Origin: Ascarosepion bandense
Taxonomy: Eukaryota; Mollusca; Cephalopoda; Sepiida; Sepiidae
Assembly: GCA_037127315.1 (NCBI GenBank)
Contig: JBBBDQ010001122.1
Location: 7,521,001-7,585,000, forward strand
Length of the DNA: 64,000 nt
Reading direction: 5' to 3'
Under the pieces are notes generated by a model. That model searched no databases. It was not told where the DNA came from and saw nothing but the letters and a program-made list of their open reading frames with translations. Of the stretch, positions 55,650 to 64,000 are shown one piece after another. How positions within the stretch are numbered: position 1 is the stretch's first letter; each line of letters opens with the position of its first letter. The position numbers and the translations under genes were made by a program.

Positions 55650-56085
55650 TCTTCTTCTTCAACGTGTCCTGTCCCTTCAGAACGTAGGTGACCATGGCTT
55701 TCCATGTCTCTATCCCTGGTGGCTTTTAGCACGCTTTCTCCTGTTACACCACACACCTTCGTTCTGTCATCTACTTGCTCGGACCCTTCAAATATGTTAT
55801 CCGCTTCTTTCCCCTATCTCTTTCTCCCTCTCTCTGGCCTGTTAGTATCAGGTTCTCCAAGCCCTACTTCACCATTGCATGTCCTAGGAACTTCAGCTGT
55901 CTCTTCCTGATGCTCAGTATTGATTTCCTTTTCGTTTCCATCCTTTCCAAAACCTCATCATTGCTCACATGCTTGATCCATGACATTTGCAGTATCCTTC
56001 TGCAGAACTACATTTCAGTTGCTTCAAGTTTTTCCTTCGTCTTCGATGATATTGTCCAGCATTCACTGCCATATGAAATTTTTTC
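55650..56085 (-). pseudogene. RTE-type LINE 3' fragment
   Basis: Same region as 23491-23925 (GAACGTAGGTGACCATGGCT ... CAGCATTCACTGCCATATGA). (TTC)n at 55650 gives its GAA tail. Confidence 0.8.
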
Positions 56086-56480
56086 ATCATGACAGACGCA
56101 GACATATATACACATTTGTACACTCATTGACGTGCGCAAAGACACATACACACGCGTGTCCGCCCACCGGGGCTCACACAAACATATATGCAAATCGTAC
56201 GGGGCTCGGCATATATCTGTAGACCCAACATCTCTACGCATTTGGTTGGTGTATTCGAATAGTATAGTGATGTCAACGCGCGGACAGTTGTCGATTTCTC
56301 GTACGTACATATGTGCGAATGATGGGGTCTGTGTAGCACACAGACCAATATACGCAGCCCTACATATAGCCAATTTAACAAAAAATAATCAGTTTGTCTG
56401 ACGATCGCAAGAGCATGAAACCCAGGGTTACAAACTCACACCTATCTATCTATCTATATATCTGTCTATGTTTGAAGATT
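56086..56480. other. Unassigned GC-richer DNA
   Basis: Short overlapping open frames on both strands, none recognised. Confidence 0.35.
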
Positions 56481-56846
56481 TTTTTTTATCGATACTCGTA
56501 TTTAAGTAGATATTCTGTGTTTAATTAAACAGTATTATATATTTATATCTACTGGCCTGATTATTTACGATAAATTTTTATTAAGAAAATGTGTGTCGTT
56601 CGGCAGGATTCGAACCTGCAATCTCTATACACATAGGAGAAGGTACCATGTGATCTGGCACGTCTTAGACCTCTCGACCACGAATGACCATTATTCTAAA
56701 CAAGGTTTTAATCAAGTTTATATAACACATGACACACATTTTCGTAATAAATATTTATCGTAAATAATCAGGCGAGTAGATATAAATATATAATACTGTT
56801 TAATTAAAAAACAGAATATCTACTTAAATATGAGTATTGATAAAAA
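56481..56846. mobile_element. Foldback element carrying a tRNA-like gene
   Basis: Arms 56481-56597 and 56731-56846 are inverted copies (about 117 bp; ATCGATACTCGTATTTAAGT outermost, GTGTGTC innermost). They enclose a 94-nt tRNA-like sequence. No coding potential. Confidence 0.8.
56595..56688 (-). tRNA. tRNA-Leu/Ser-like (class II) gene or pseudogene
   Basis: Minus strand: acceptor GTCATTC/GAACGAC (6 of 7 pairs), D arm GGTCGAGAGGTCTAAGACG with a GTC/GAC stem, anticodon stem TGCCA/TGGTA, long variable arm with TCTC/GAGA, T arm GCAGG-TTCGAAT-CCTGC (perfect). The anticodon loop GATCACA lacks the universal U33, so it is probably a pseudogene. A and B boxes are intact. Confidence 0.7.
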
Positions 56847-56917
56847 TAATGTTCAGACAAATAATTTCAAATTGTCTATTGTTTATAACCAAGTTTCGTT
56901 AATATTTGTTAATTTCC

Positions 56918-56920
<3 letters not shown>

Positions 56921-56962
<42 letters not shown>
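56921..56962. repeat. (TA)n microsatellite
   Basis: TA dinucleotides. Confidence 0.95.
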
Positions 56963-56967
<5 letters not shown>

Positions 56968-57167
56968 CAACTATAGTAATAACAATACCAATAGTAAAAC
57001 TAGTATCAATCAAGCTATAATTTAAATCGTCTTGAACAACCCACCGAGAACGAACTCGGAGGGAAAAGAAGGGGAAGTAAAAAAAGAAACAAACAAAGTA
57101 CATGAACAAAAAGTCAAGCACTCGTAAGAAAGAAAAAAAAACCCAAGACGAAAACCCTAACACTAAA

Positions 57168-57196
57168 GCGCTCAATACCAAAGTAGAGCAAACAAA

Positions 57197-57245
<49 letters not shown>

Positions 57246-57285
57246 GTCTTTGTTTGCTCTACTTCTGGTATTGAGCGCTATATAT

Positions 57286-57361
<76 letters not shown>
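57168..57361. repeat. Hairpin around (CA)n, then (TA)n and (TG)n
   Basis: GCGCTCAATACCAAAGTAGA with GCAAACAAAGAC at 57168-57200 is repeated in inverse at 57246-57278, with (CA)n as the loop. Then (TA)n 57293-57335 and (TG)n to 57361. Confidence 0.85.
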
Positions 57362-57589
57362 ATAGATGTTGGGTCTACAGATATTTACTGTGAATAAATA
57401 TATGTATTATTTTTTGTTATTGTTATAAGCCACACTTATATATGTAGTTTCCAGTTTTCTTTAACTAAAAGTATTATTCTGTATTAAGACCATTGAAAGC
57501 TTTGATACACATAACAAAGAAAAAATGCATCAAACTTTACTTAGAACATCAAAAAATTTGGTATAATTATTTTAGTGGGTGACTGGAAA

Positions 57590-57592
<3 letters not shown>

Positions 57593-57624
<32 letters not shown>
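57593..57624. repeat. (AAT)n microsatellite
   Basis: AAT triplets directly before the RLE LINE fragment. Confidence 0.95.
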
Positions 57625-57625
<1 letters not shown>

Positions 57626-58185
57626 TTTTGTGATAAACACCAAGAAACAATAGACCATCTAATCTCAGGCTGTTCTGTACTTGCCCTAAATGAATATAAA
57701 AATCGCCACGATAGAGTTGGGCAATATTTACATTGAACAATGTGCAAACACTATGGAATATCTGTAAACAAACACTGGTATGAACATCACCCAGCATCGG
57801 TTACAGAAATAGATGTAACCATTCTATGGGATTACACCATCTACACAGACAGAAAAATTGAAGCAAACAGGCCAGACATTATTGTTAAAAACCAGAAGGA
57901 GAAAACTTGTCTATTAATTGATATGGCTTGTTCAGCGGATTGTAACATAGCAACCAAGGAATTTGAAAAACTGTCAAAATATAAAGACCTGGAAATTGAA
58001 ATAGAAAAAATGTGGAAATTGAAAACAAGAATCGTGCCAGTGATAGTAGGTGCACTTGGAATGATAAAAAATGGAACAAAATAACACATTGAAAGAATCC
58101 CTGGAAACCCCAGCTTAAGAGATATACAAAAAATTGTCTTATTAAGTACAGCCCACACACTAAGGAGAACTTTGTCTATGTAACG
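57625..58185 (+). pseudogene. LINE with restriction-like endonuclease, C-terminus
   Basis: Reads CDKHQETIDHLISGCSVLA (end of a CCHC finger), EYKNRHDRVGQYLH, stop at 57736, then 114 open codons: KHWYEHHP, ANRPDIIVKNQKEKTCLLID, EFEKLSKYKDLEIEIEKMW, TRIVPVIVGALGMIKNG, stop, and IPGNPSLRDIQKIVLLSTAH. RHDxV, RPDI and LLID match the order of the restriction-like endonuclease of R2/NeSL-type LINEs. 5'-truncated. Confidence 0.75.
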
Positions 58186-58317
58186 CTAGGGATGATAGGG
58201 GAGATAGAAAAATATGAAATGAATCCATAACAACACGCCACGACCTGCCTTGGGTCTTCCCGCAGACTTGGTTGGTAGTGCGACCATAGCAGAAATAGTA
58301 ATATGATGAAAAACGAC

Positions 58318-58319
<2 letters not shown>

Positions 58320-58356
<37 letters not shown>
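58320..58356. repeat. (AAT)n microsatellite
   Basis: Triplet run near the 3' side of the RLE LINE fragment. From 58357 to 59064 I see no gene; (CG/CA)n-like run near 58788. Confidence 0.95.
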
Positions 58357-59064
58357 GAGGGTGTAAGAGTAAATTAAATAAAGAGAATCTATATAGAGAA
58401 ACAAAGACAGTAAGGCTATATAATCGTAATCACAAGATTGAATGTAAGTTTTCGTGTATATTTTCTAAGTTAATCCCACCAAAAATACCTCAGAATAGAT
58501 GAACGACACTATCTTGTATTATGAACTCAAGAATTCAGAGGGAACTGAAAGGTCATTCTTGTTCAACAAACACATTCATTTAAAAGTCAGACAGTTAAGA
58601 ACGTAACCATTTCACTAATTATCTCTCGACGTTTTTTTTCTGAAATTGATTAAAGTTTTGTGAACATTACACATAATTTTAGCAAATTCCCTTACAAGAT
58701 TGCACCGTACATCAAGTGACTCACTAAAAGACATAACAAATATTCGTTGTTTGTTTCAGTTAATAAGACATGATTAAACGAAGCTCGCGCGCACGCGCAC
58801 GCGCACACACATTAATAAATATATATATTGATCCACGTCCATCGCTTAAATTCAAGTCTATTAAACGGTCAGTTTGTAATATGCACCTGATAATTGCATA
58901 ATGCATGAACCTCTGAGTCGTGCCATAGACGTGGGACAATATGTACTTTTATTGTTAGATATACAATAGCTCTGTTCATACTACCATAGTACTGTTTTAT
59001 TAACACCTGCATAACATTATTATACACCTGTGTACATGTATATTTATTAGTTCACACAACTATA

Positions 59065-59701
59065 CAGTACTGTGCAAAAGTATTGGGACAAGAACTATTT
59101 TATCTTTTATGAGGCATCAAAATATAGTTTAAAATCACCCCTGTTCTAACGCTTTTGCACACTTCTGTTAGTGTGCAAAAGTATTAGAACAGGAGTGATT
59201 TTCCTAAAAAAACTCACTGAAATTCAAATACAGTGTGAAGAGCCAAATAAATTGCTCATAAATATTGATTATTTAAAACTAGGTATAAAAGAAATGTATT
59301 AAAAAGAAGTTATATTTAATTTTTCCTATTTTCTATTAAACAAGTTATTTTGAAACTACTCTATTGAACATCTATGGGATATTTTGGATAAAAAAAAATT
59401 GATAAATTTAATGTTACTTCACAAGACACACTTTGGGAACAAATACAAGCTGCTTGGCAGGAGATACCATTAGATACATTGAAGAAGCTTGTGATGTCAA
59501 TGCCTGACAGAATGAAGGCTGTAATCAAAGCAAAAGGCTATTATACTAAATATTTAATTTATTTTGTAACAAGTATTTTTTCTTGTTCAAGCATTTGTTG
59601 AGTAAATCAAATAAAATTACTTTAATTAAATTGTTTATTTTCTGTCAATATGCCTCATAAAAAATAAAATAGTTCTTGTCTTAATATAATGCACAGTACT
59701 G
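59065..59701 (+). mobile_element. Tc1-like transposon, short deletion derivative
   Basis: Left end TA/CAGTACTGTGCAAAAGTATT; right end the inverse, ...GCACAGTACTG, followed by TT rather than TA. 637 bp. The plus strand keeps transposase tail words (TLWEQIQAAWQEIPLDTLKK, SMPDRMKAVIKAKGYYT). An inner inverted repeat lies at 59125-59205 as in the 20260-22490 copy. Confidence 0.82.
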
Positions 59702-59734
59702 TTGGGTTTCAATCCTGGGTTAAAAGCAATCGGA

Positions 59735-59789
59735 GTCTAACCGGACTGATGAGCTGTGATACAGCGAAACAGATCTGTCTGCAGATGAC
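59735..59789 (+). ncRNA. Type I hammerhead ribozyme d, core intact
   Basis: CTGATGA at 59746, stem II GCTGT-GAT-ACAGC, GAAA at 59766, triplet GTC at 59777-59779 with ACAG/CTGT stem III. Inner stem I has mismatches (CCGGA against TGCA), so it is weaker than copy a. Confidence 0.65.
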
Positions 59790-60032
59790 TATTTACGCTC
59801 TCACACCCTGATTGAGCACTCTGGAAGAAAGGTAGACTTTGAAAAACAGTAGCTACTCTCGCATGCACGCATCACTCATTCACTAATGAATTAGAACACT
59901 CTGGCTATTGGGAGTGTATAATAACAATATGCATGCTAAAAAGTCTTCTATCAAGCGCTCATAGTTCAGAGGTAGAATCGCCGACTAACGCCAATTCGGT
60001 CGGGTTTCAATCCTGGGTTAAAAGCAGTCGGA

Positions 60033-60079
60033 GTCTAACCGTATTGATGAACTGTGAAACAGATCTGCCTGCGATTGAC
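60033..60079 (+). ncRNA. Hammerhead ribozyme e, stem II deleted
   Basis: TTGATGA then ACTGTGAAACAG: the first core base is changed and stem II is lost. Inactive remnant. Confidence 0.6.
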
Positions 60080-60109
60080 TATATATATATATATATATAT
60101 ATTGTGTAT

Positions 60110-60530
60110 TTTCCATTTTATAAAATATTTATTACGCGACCTAGGTTTCTACCATGAGCGGTGTCTTCAGGTGATTTGCAATAACTGATTAACTGATTTA
60201 ACGTTAACCGTTTTTTTAAGAACGCTCACATAACGGTGCCAGGAAGAAAAGTTAGAGATTATGCTATTCCCAAACAATAGCTAACTGTTGAATGAAAGAA
60301 CAGAAATTATGACTAAATGTAACCATACTAAAAAATACCTATTAGTTTCATACAACCATGGATGATAACGTTATAATTTCTTGTAATTTTAAAAATTTCG
60401 CGTTCAAAACTCCCTGCCACTTGAGCGTTTAAAAAAAAGAAAAAAAATATTGCAAATCGCCTAAGTCACCACTCATGGTAGAAACCTAGGTCGCGTAATA
60501 ACTCGTTTACAAATAAAAAATATTAAAAAG
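60110..60530. repeat. Inverted pair, probable Penelope-like terminal repeats
   Basis: 60128-60182 and 60451-60508 are inverted copies of TTACGCGACCTAGGTTTCTA with CCATGAG(C/T)GGTG. The outer side of the left copy has ATTTTATAAAATGGAAAATA read inversely. The layout and words fit Penelope-like elements, and coding remnants of that group follow at 60740-61340. Confidence 0.5.
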
Positions 60531-60667
60531 TTCTGCAATATAATTGTATTGAACACTTTTTTAATACAAATGTGCATTGTTCTAATTTTATGATGACCAA
60601 AATACTAAGTAATTAAACAATTAATATATATTTGTGTATATAGGCAGTAAATTTTCTTTTAGACATT

Positions 60668-61420
60668 GTCGGATTAATTAAATTGTAATCATTGTGTCTA
60701 CTTATTTTTAATAAATTCCGTTCAGACAACTTTTCACATATTATAATTGAAAGATGTCAGATATTAGTACGAATGAGATTTTTTTTATGATTTTTTCATC
60801 GTGTTTGCAGTTATTGTGCATCTGGTTGCAATAGAAGAGTTTGATATGTTTAGGGTCTTTTGCGGAAGTACCATATTTTGTTTGATGTGTGTTGAGATTT
60901 TTGAAATATCGTTTTATTTCTTCATCTACAATGTGGTTTCGGAAGTCATTATTAACTCCTCCACAAAAAAAAAAAGAAATTACTCTGAAGTAAAAAAATA
61001 TTAAGCAGACTCTCATTAATAATGACTTCCCAAACCACATTGTACATGAAGAAATAAAACGATATTTCATAAACCCTAACAGACATCAAACAAAATATGG
61101 TACTTCCACAAAAGACTCTAAACATATCAAACATTTCTATTGCTACCAGATGCACAATAATTGCAAACACGATGAAAAAAATCATCAAAAAATCTCATTC
61201 GTACTAATATATCTCCCGTTGATCCTAATAAGAAATTGAAGATGATCTCGGAAGAAGATTGAAAGTACTTGGGAACATTGAGAAATGGATAATAAAACCA
61301 ACCCCTAAAGTTACAGCACATTTCTTACATCTTTCAATTATAATACACGAAAGATTACGCGTGAGTACGAACGGATTTTATTAAAAATAAGCAGACACAA
61401 TGTTTGCAATTTATTTAATC
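60668..61420. pseudogene. Large palindrome of two Penelope-like coding remnants
   Basis: Arms 60668-60957 (reading minus) and 61010-61420 (reading plus) are inverted copies. Each reads NHIV(D/H)EEIKRYF, then HQTKYGTS with KDPKHIK or KDSKHIK, then CNQMHNNCKHDE (CYQ in the right arm) and KISFVLI. This resembles the region before the GIY-YIG part of Penelope-like proteins. Divergent arms meet near 60985. Confidence 0.65.
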
Positions 61421-61492
<72 letters not shown>

Positions 61493-61495
61493 GTG
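61421..61495. repeat. (CA)n then (TA)n
   Basis: Dinucleotide runs. Confidence 0.95.
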
Positions 61496-61500
61496 TCTAA

Positions 61501-61676
61501 TCTAAACTTATTTATAAATGGAACTTTGTCTGTGTGTGTATGTGTGCGTGTAAGAAACGATATTCAGAAGTTTCAGAAGTTTCAAGGTTGCAGTTCTTAA
61601 AATAGTGCAGAAAATCGATAATATATATATATAAAAGCTTTCATTACACCCGAGCAACGCCAGACTATACTGCTAG
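61501..61676 (+). mobile_element. Miniature Helitron (176 bp)
   Basis: A/TCTAAACTTATTTATAAATG ... CGCCAGACTATACTGCTAG/T; most of the interior is lost relative to 41767-42496. Confidence 0.8.
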
Positions 61677-61711
<35 letters not shown>

Positions 61712-62190
61712 ATGGGTGTGTAAACTGTATATTAATAAATATACATATTATCTCTCGACAATAGAATGACCCCTAATTTCATGCACAACGCAGTCACCAT
61801 TCAGCACCTGATGATCGTCGTGCCATCGGCGAGGGATATATATATATATGCAGTTGTAACTATATACATATTGTTACTACTATTTTTATTATATGGTTGA
61901 GGAAAAAGTATTCTATTTAAAACCTTTGTAAAATATCGAAGAGTGTGACAAAAATTAAATTTTAATTGTTTCTTTGTCATCAACATGCCAGACACGCCCT
62001 ATTTTGATATGCGGCGCAAGAAAGCCTTATTTAAATAAATAACAAATAATTTAAATTCTATATCACAGTCTATCGGAAATAATATAATTATGACAAACAT
62101 ATTTTGCACACACATCACCTTTTCTTCTTTCATTTCTAGGAATGTTGAATTATTGTTGCATTTTTTTAATCTCTATTGTATATATCGGAT
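61677..62190. other. Microsatellites and unassigned DNA
   Basis: (TA)n/(TG)n at 61677-61715; no gene. Confidence 0.4.
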
Positions 62191-62194
62191 AATA

Positions 62195-62505
62195 TATTGC
62201 GGTGCAGTGGTTATCGACTCGGAACGAGAAATCGAGGAGCCGAGTTCGATTTCCAGTTGAATTCCTTGCATTCACTTACGCACAAATACCATTGGGAAAG
62301 GTATTAATCCGTCTCTTCCTCCCAGTCATGGGTTAAATAACAGGACAGATTGGGTTCTATAGCCTTGGCAGGCAACCAGTCTACCGCAGAAAGTAATGGC
62401 AACTTGCTGCATGATAATCTTCTGCTCAGTCAGTCATGTCCCTTTTGAGATATGATCGCCCAAGCGTGTATTACGTATGGCACTTAACTGACTGACTGAA
62501 TATAA
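62195..62505 (+). mobile_element. tRNA-derived SINE, full length
   Basis: GCGGTGCAGTGGTTATCGAC (A box), GAGTTCGATTTCC (B box), full body and GACTGACTGA end. Flanks share AATATA, a possible duplication. Confidence 0.85.
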
Positions 62506-62519
62506 TAGTTGGAAACATA

Positions 62520-62800
62520 ATTAAAACTTCTGCTGGGCATAAAATGGGGGATCGGTTTTCTATTGTTATGAAGTAATAAACTGATCCCCACAAATTACTG
62601 CTTAAAAATATAATACATTACTTCTCCCTCTAGCTATGAGTAAAAAACTGGACAGATTGAGTTATAGAGCCTAGACTGGCAACCAGCCTACCGCAGAAAG
62701 CAATGGCAACCTACCGCAAGAGAATCTTCTGCCCAGTCAGTCATGTCTCCTTCGAGACCTGATCGCCCAAGCGTGTATCACTTGACTGACTGACTGATTG
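62520..62800 (+). mobile_element. TGCTGGGCATAAA SINE-like element with SINE body
   Basis: CTGCTGGGCATAAAATGGGG start, as at 17751, fused to the tRNA-SINE body (GGCAACCAGCCTACCGCAGA ... TCAGTCATGTCTCC) and ending in GACTGACTGACTGA. Confidence 0.65.
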
Positions 62801-62984
62801 TAAATATCGCATGGGATTTAAATATCTGGGATCTGATGAAAAATGCCGGGACTCTTGCTCTGTCGATGGAAGTTAAGTATCTAGAGTAAAGACGCTTCAC
62901 ACAGATTGACCTTAGATCCTGCTGAGTATTCACAGTAAATCATATCGTTGTCGCTCACTTCCGTCGTTTATAGCACTGCTTGGA

Positions 62985-63250
62985 AAGAATGTGTGTAGAG
63001 TGTGGTCGCCTAACCACACCAGAGAGGTCCCATCAGTGGCCATGGCATCTGTAGCAGTTTCAGATCACGCGCAACCACCATATTCCCCAGTTCTGGCCCA
63101 TTGTGACTGTTCCCTCTTCAAAAATCACATCCCACTTGAAAGGAAGAAGATTCAAGACGACGTTGCAATCAAAGAGAGTGTTACGAGGCAGCTCAAAAAT
63201 GGGTATTTCCAGAAATGCTTTCATCAAATGATTGATATGTGCTGTTGTTT
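62985..63250 (+). pseudogene. Mariner transposase fragment
   Basis: QPPYSPVLAHCDCSLFKNHI, then KKIQDDVAIKESVTRQLKNG: the C-terminal catalytic region of a mariner-type transposase. The third catalytic Asp (YSPD) reads Val. Confidence 0.7.
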
Positions 63251-63286
63251 TCTTTTTGTTGCTTTTTGTTGCTTTTTGATCACCCC

Positions 63287-63292
<6 letters not shown>

Positions 63293-63338
<46 letters not shown>
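63293..63338. repeat. (TA)n microsatellite
   Basis: TA dinucleotides. Confidence 0.95.
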
Positions 63339-63342
<4 letters not shown>

Positions 63343-63345
<3 letters not shown>

Positions 63346-64000
63346 GTGTGGCCCCAAGTTTTTTTTTTATTTTACTGCCACTGTTGTTCAGGGAGTTACA
63401 TAGGAATGTTATGAGAAAGAGTGACCGGTTATAGGGGGTGTCAGGAAGTGGGTAAGAGAAGAATGAGAATACTGATTAGAGTGGAGTGGACGGAGAAAGA
63501 AGCATGAGAGAGAGGATAAAGAAAAAAAAAGAGAGAAAGAAAGAAAAAATAAGAATCGTAGAATTTTTTTTATAATCATATCGCCCCAAGAAAGTCATTT
63601 TACTGCCACTGTTTTGCAGGTGGTTACATAGGAGGAAAGTTATGAGAAAGACTGACAGGTTATAGGGGGTGTCAGGAAGTGGGTATGAGAAGGATGAGAA
63701 TAGTGGAGAAAAGTGCATGAGAAAGAGGATGCAAGTTAGTGAGACAGGAGATGACTATTGACTTTACATTTAAATTCTTGGAGATTATAACTGTCAGGAA
63801 AGCAAGTAAGTGGAAAGGAACTCCCATAGACGGGAAGTGCGAGAAAAGAAGCTGAAGAAATAGAATTTGCGTTTACAATTTATCGGTTTCACAATACAAG
63901 GGTGGGACCTCATTGCTAATCTTGTGGTTCGAGGAAATTAATATATAGGGGGTACCAGTGAGCTAAGTTCTCCGGAGTAGAAGCCGTGAAAATATTTGTA
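63343..64000 (-). pseudogene. CR1-like LINE 3' ends, two in tandem, running off the window
   Basis: A first tail at 63343-63510 is followed by a second at 63568-64000. The second extends into the final coding part (TTTCACAATACAAGGGTGGGACC, FTVK region) and continues beyond the window edge. Confidence 0.78.

Larger units (their letters stand above)
59702..60080 (+). mobile_element. tRNA-like/hammerhead composite repeat, copies d and e
   Basis: 59702 starts inside the head (GGGTTTCAATCC B box), then hammerhead d, then a spacer of about 150 bp (CGCTCTCACACCCTG ... AAAAAGTCTTC), a full head (59950-60015; CATAGTTCAGAGGTAG and GGGTTTCAATCC) and the remnant of hammerhead e, then (TA)n. Core-to-core distance is about 298 bp, so this is a head-to-tail dimer. 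Confidence 0.78.

Noticed and set aside
56595..56688. A surely functional tRNA
   Set aside because: Anticodon loop lacks U33 and the acceptor has a mismatch.
57102..57365. Thr-His and Val-Cys repeat frames
   Set aside because: Come from (CA)n, (TA)n and (TG)n.

Overview
This window looks like a gene-poor, very repeat-rich stretch of a mollusc nuclear genome, most probably a cephalopod of the octopus type. That is an inference from AT-rich base composition, abundant tRNA-derived SINEs, RTE and CR1-like LINEs, Penelope-like remnants, Tc1/mariner copies and long (TATC)n arrays. No complete host protein-coding gene is visible. The best host candidate is one possible exon on the minus strand at about 18411-18528. 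Nearly everything else is transposons, their decayed genes, satellites and microsatellites.

Left part (1-16580). Three (TATC)n arrays frame two Ty3/Gypsy-type LTR retrotransposons. Gypsy A (929-3143) has 248/254-bp LTRs and a perfect 5-bp target duplication inside the array; its interior is short and out of order (gag start, RT piece, protease, integrase). Gypsy B (4574-15502) carries gag, protease, RT, RNase H and integrase, all broken; its 5' LTR is split by a 5.6-kb L1/Tx1-like LINE (4665-10234). An inverted fragment of Gypsy B lies at 1-411. Both elements repeat their LTR-end/primer-site motif in the leader.

Middle part (16600-44000). This is a mosaic of mariner pieces, CR1-like LINE 3' ends, RTE LINE pieces, Helitrons (TC...CTAG ends, A/T flanks) and tRNA-derived SINEs. 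A three-level nest (SINE in a palindromic transposon with 8-bp duplication in a Tc1 element with TA duplication) lies at 20260-22490, and a 1.45-kb degenerate satellite at 27940-29390.

Right part (44000-64000). Two SINEs are headed by a full 5S rRNA-like sequence. There are also a foldback element holding a tRNA-like gene, a restriction-endonuclease-type LINE tail, Penelope-like inverted repeats, a short Tc1 element and further LINE tails.

The most striking signal is a family (19865-20003 minus; 54366-54760; 59702-60080) joining a Pol III-type tRNA-like head to a type I hammerhead ribozyme with a roughly 300-bp period. Two copies keep the conserved ribozyme core. It resembles the animal retrozymes, with an added tRNA-like module.
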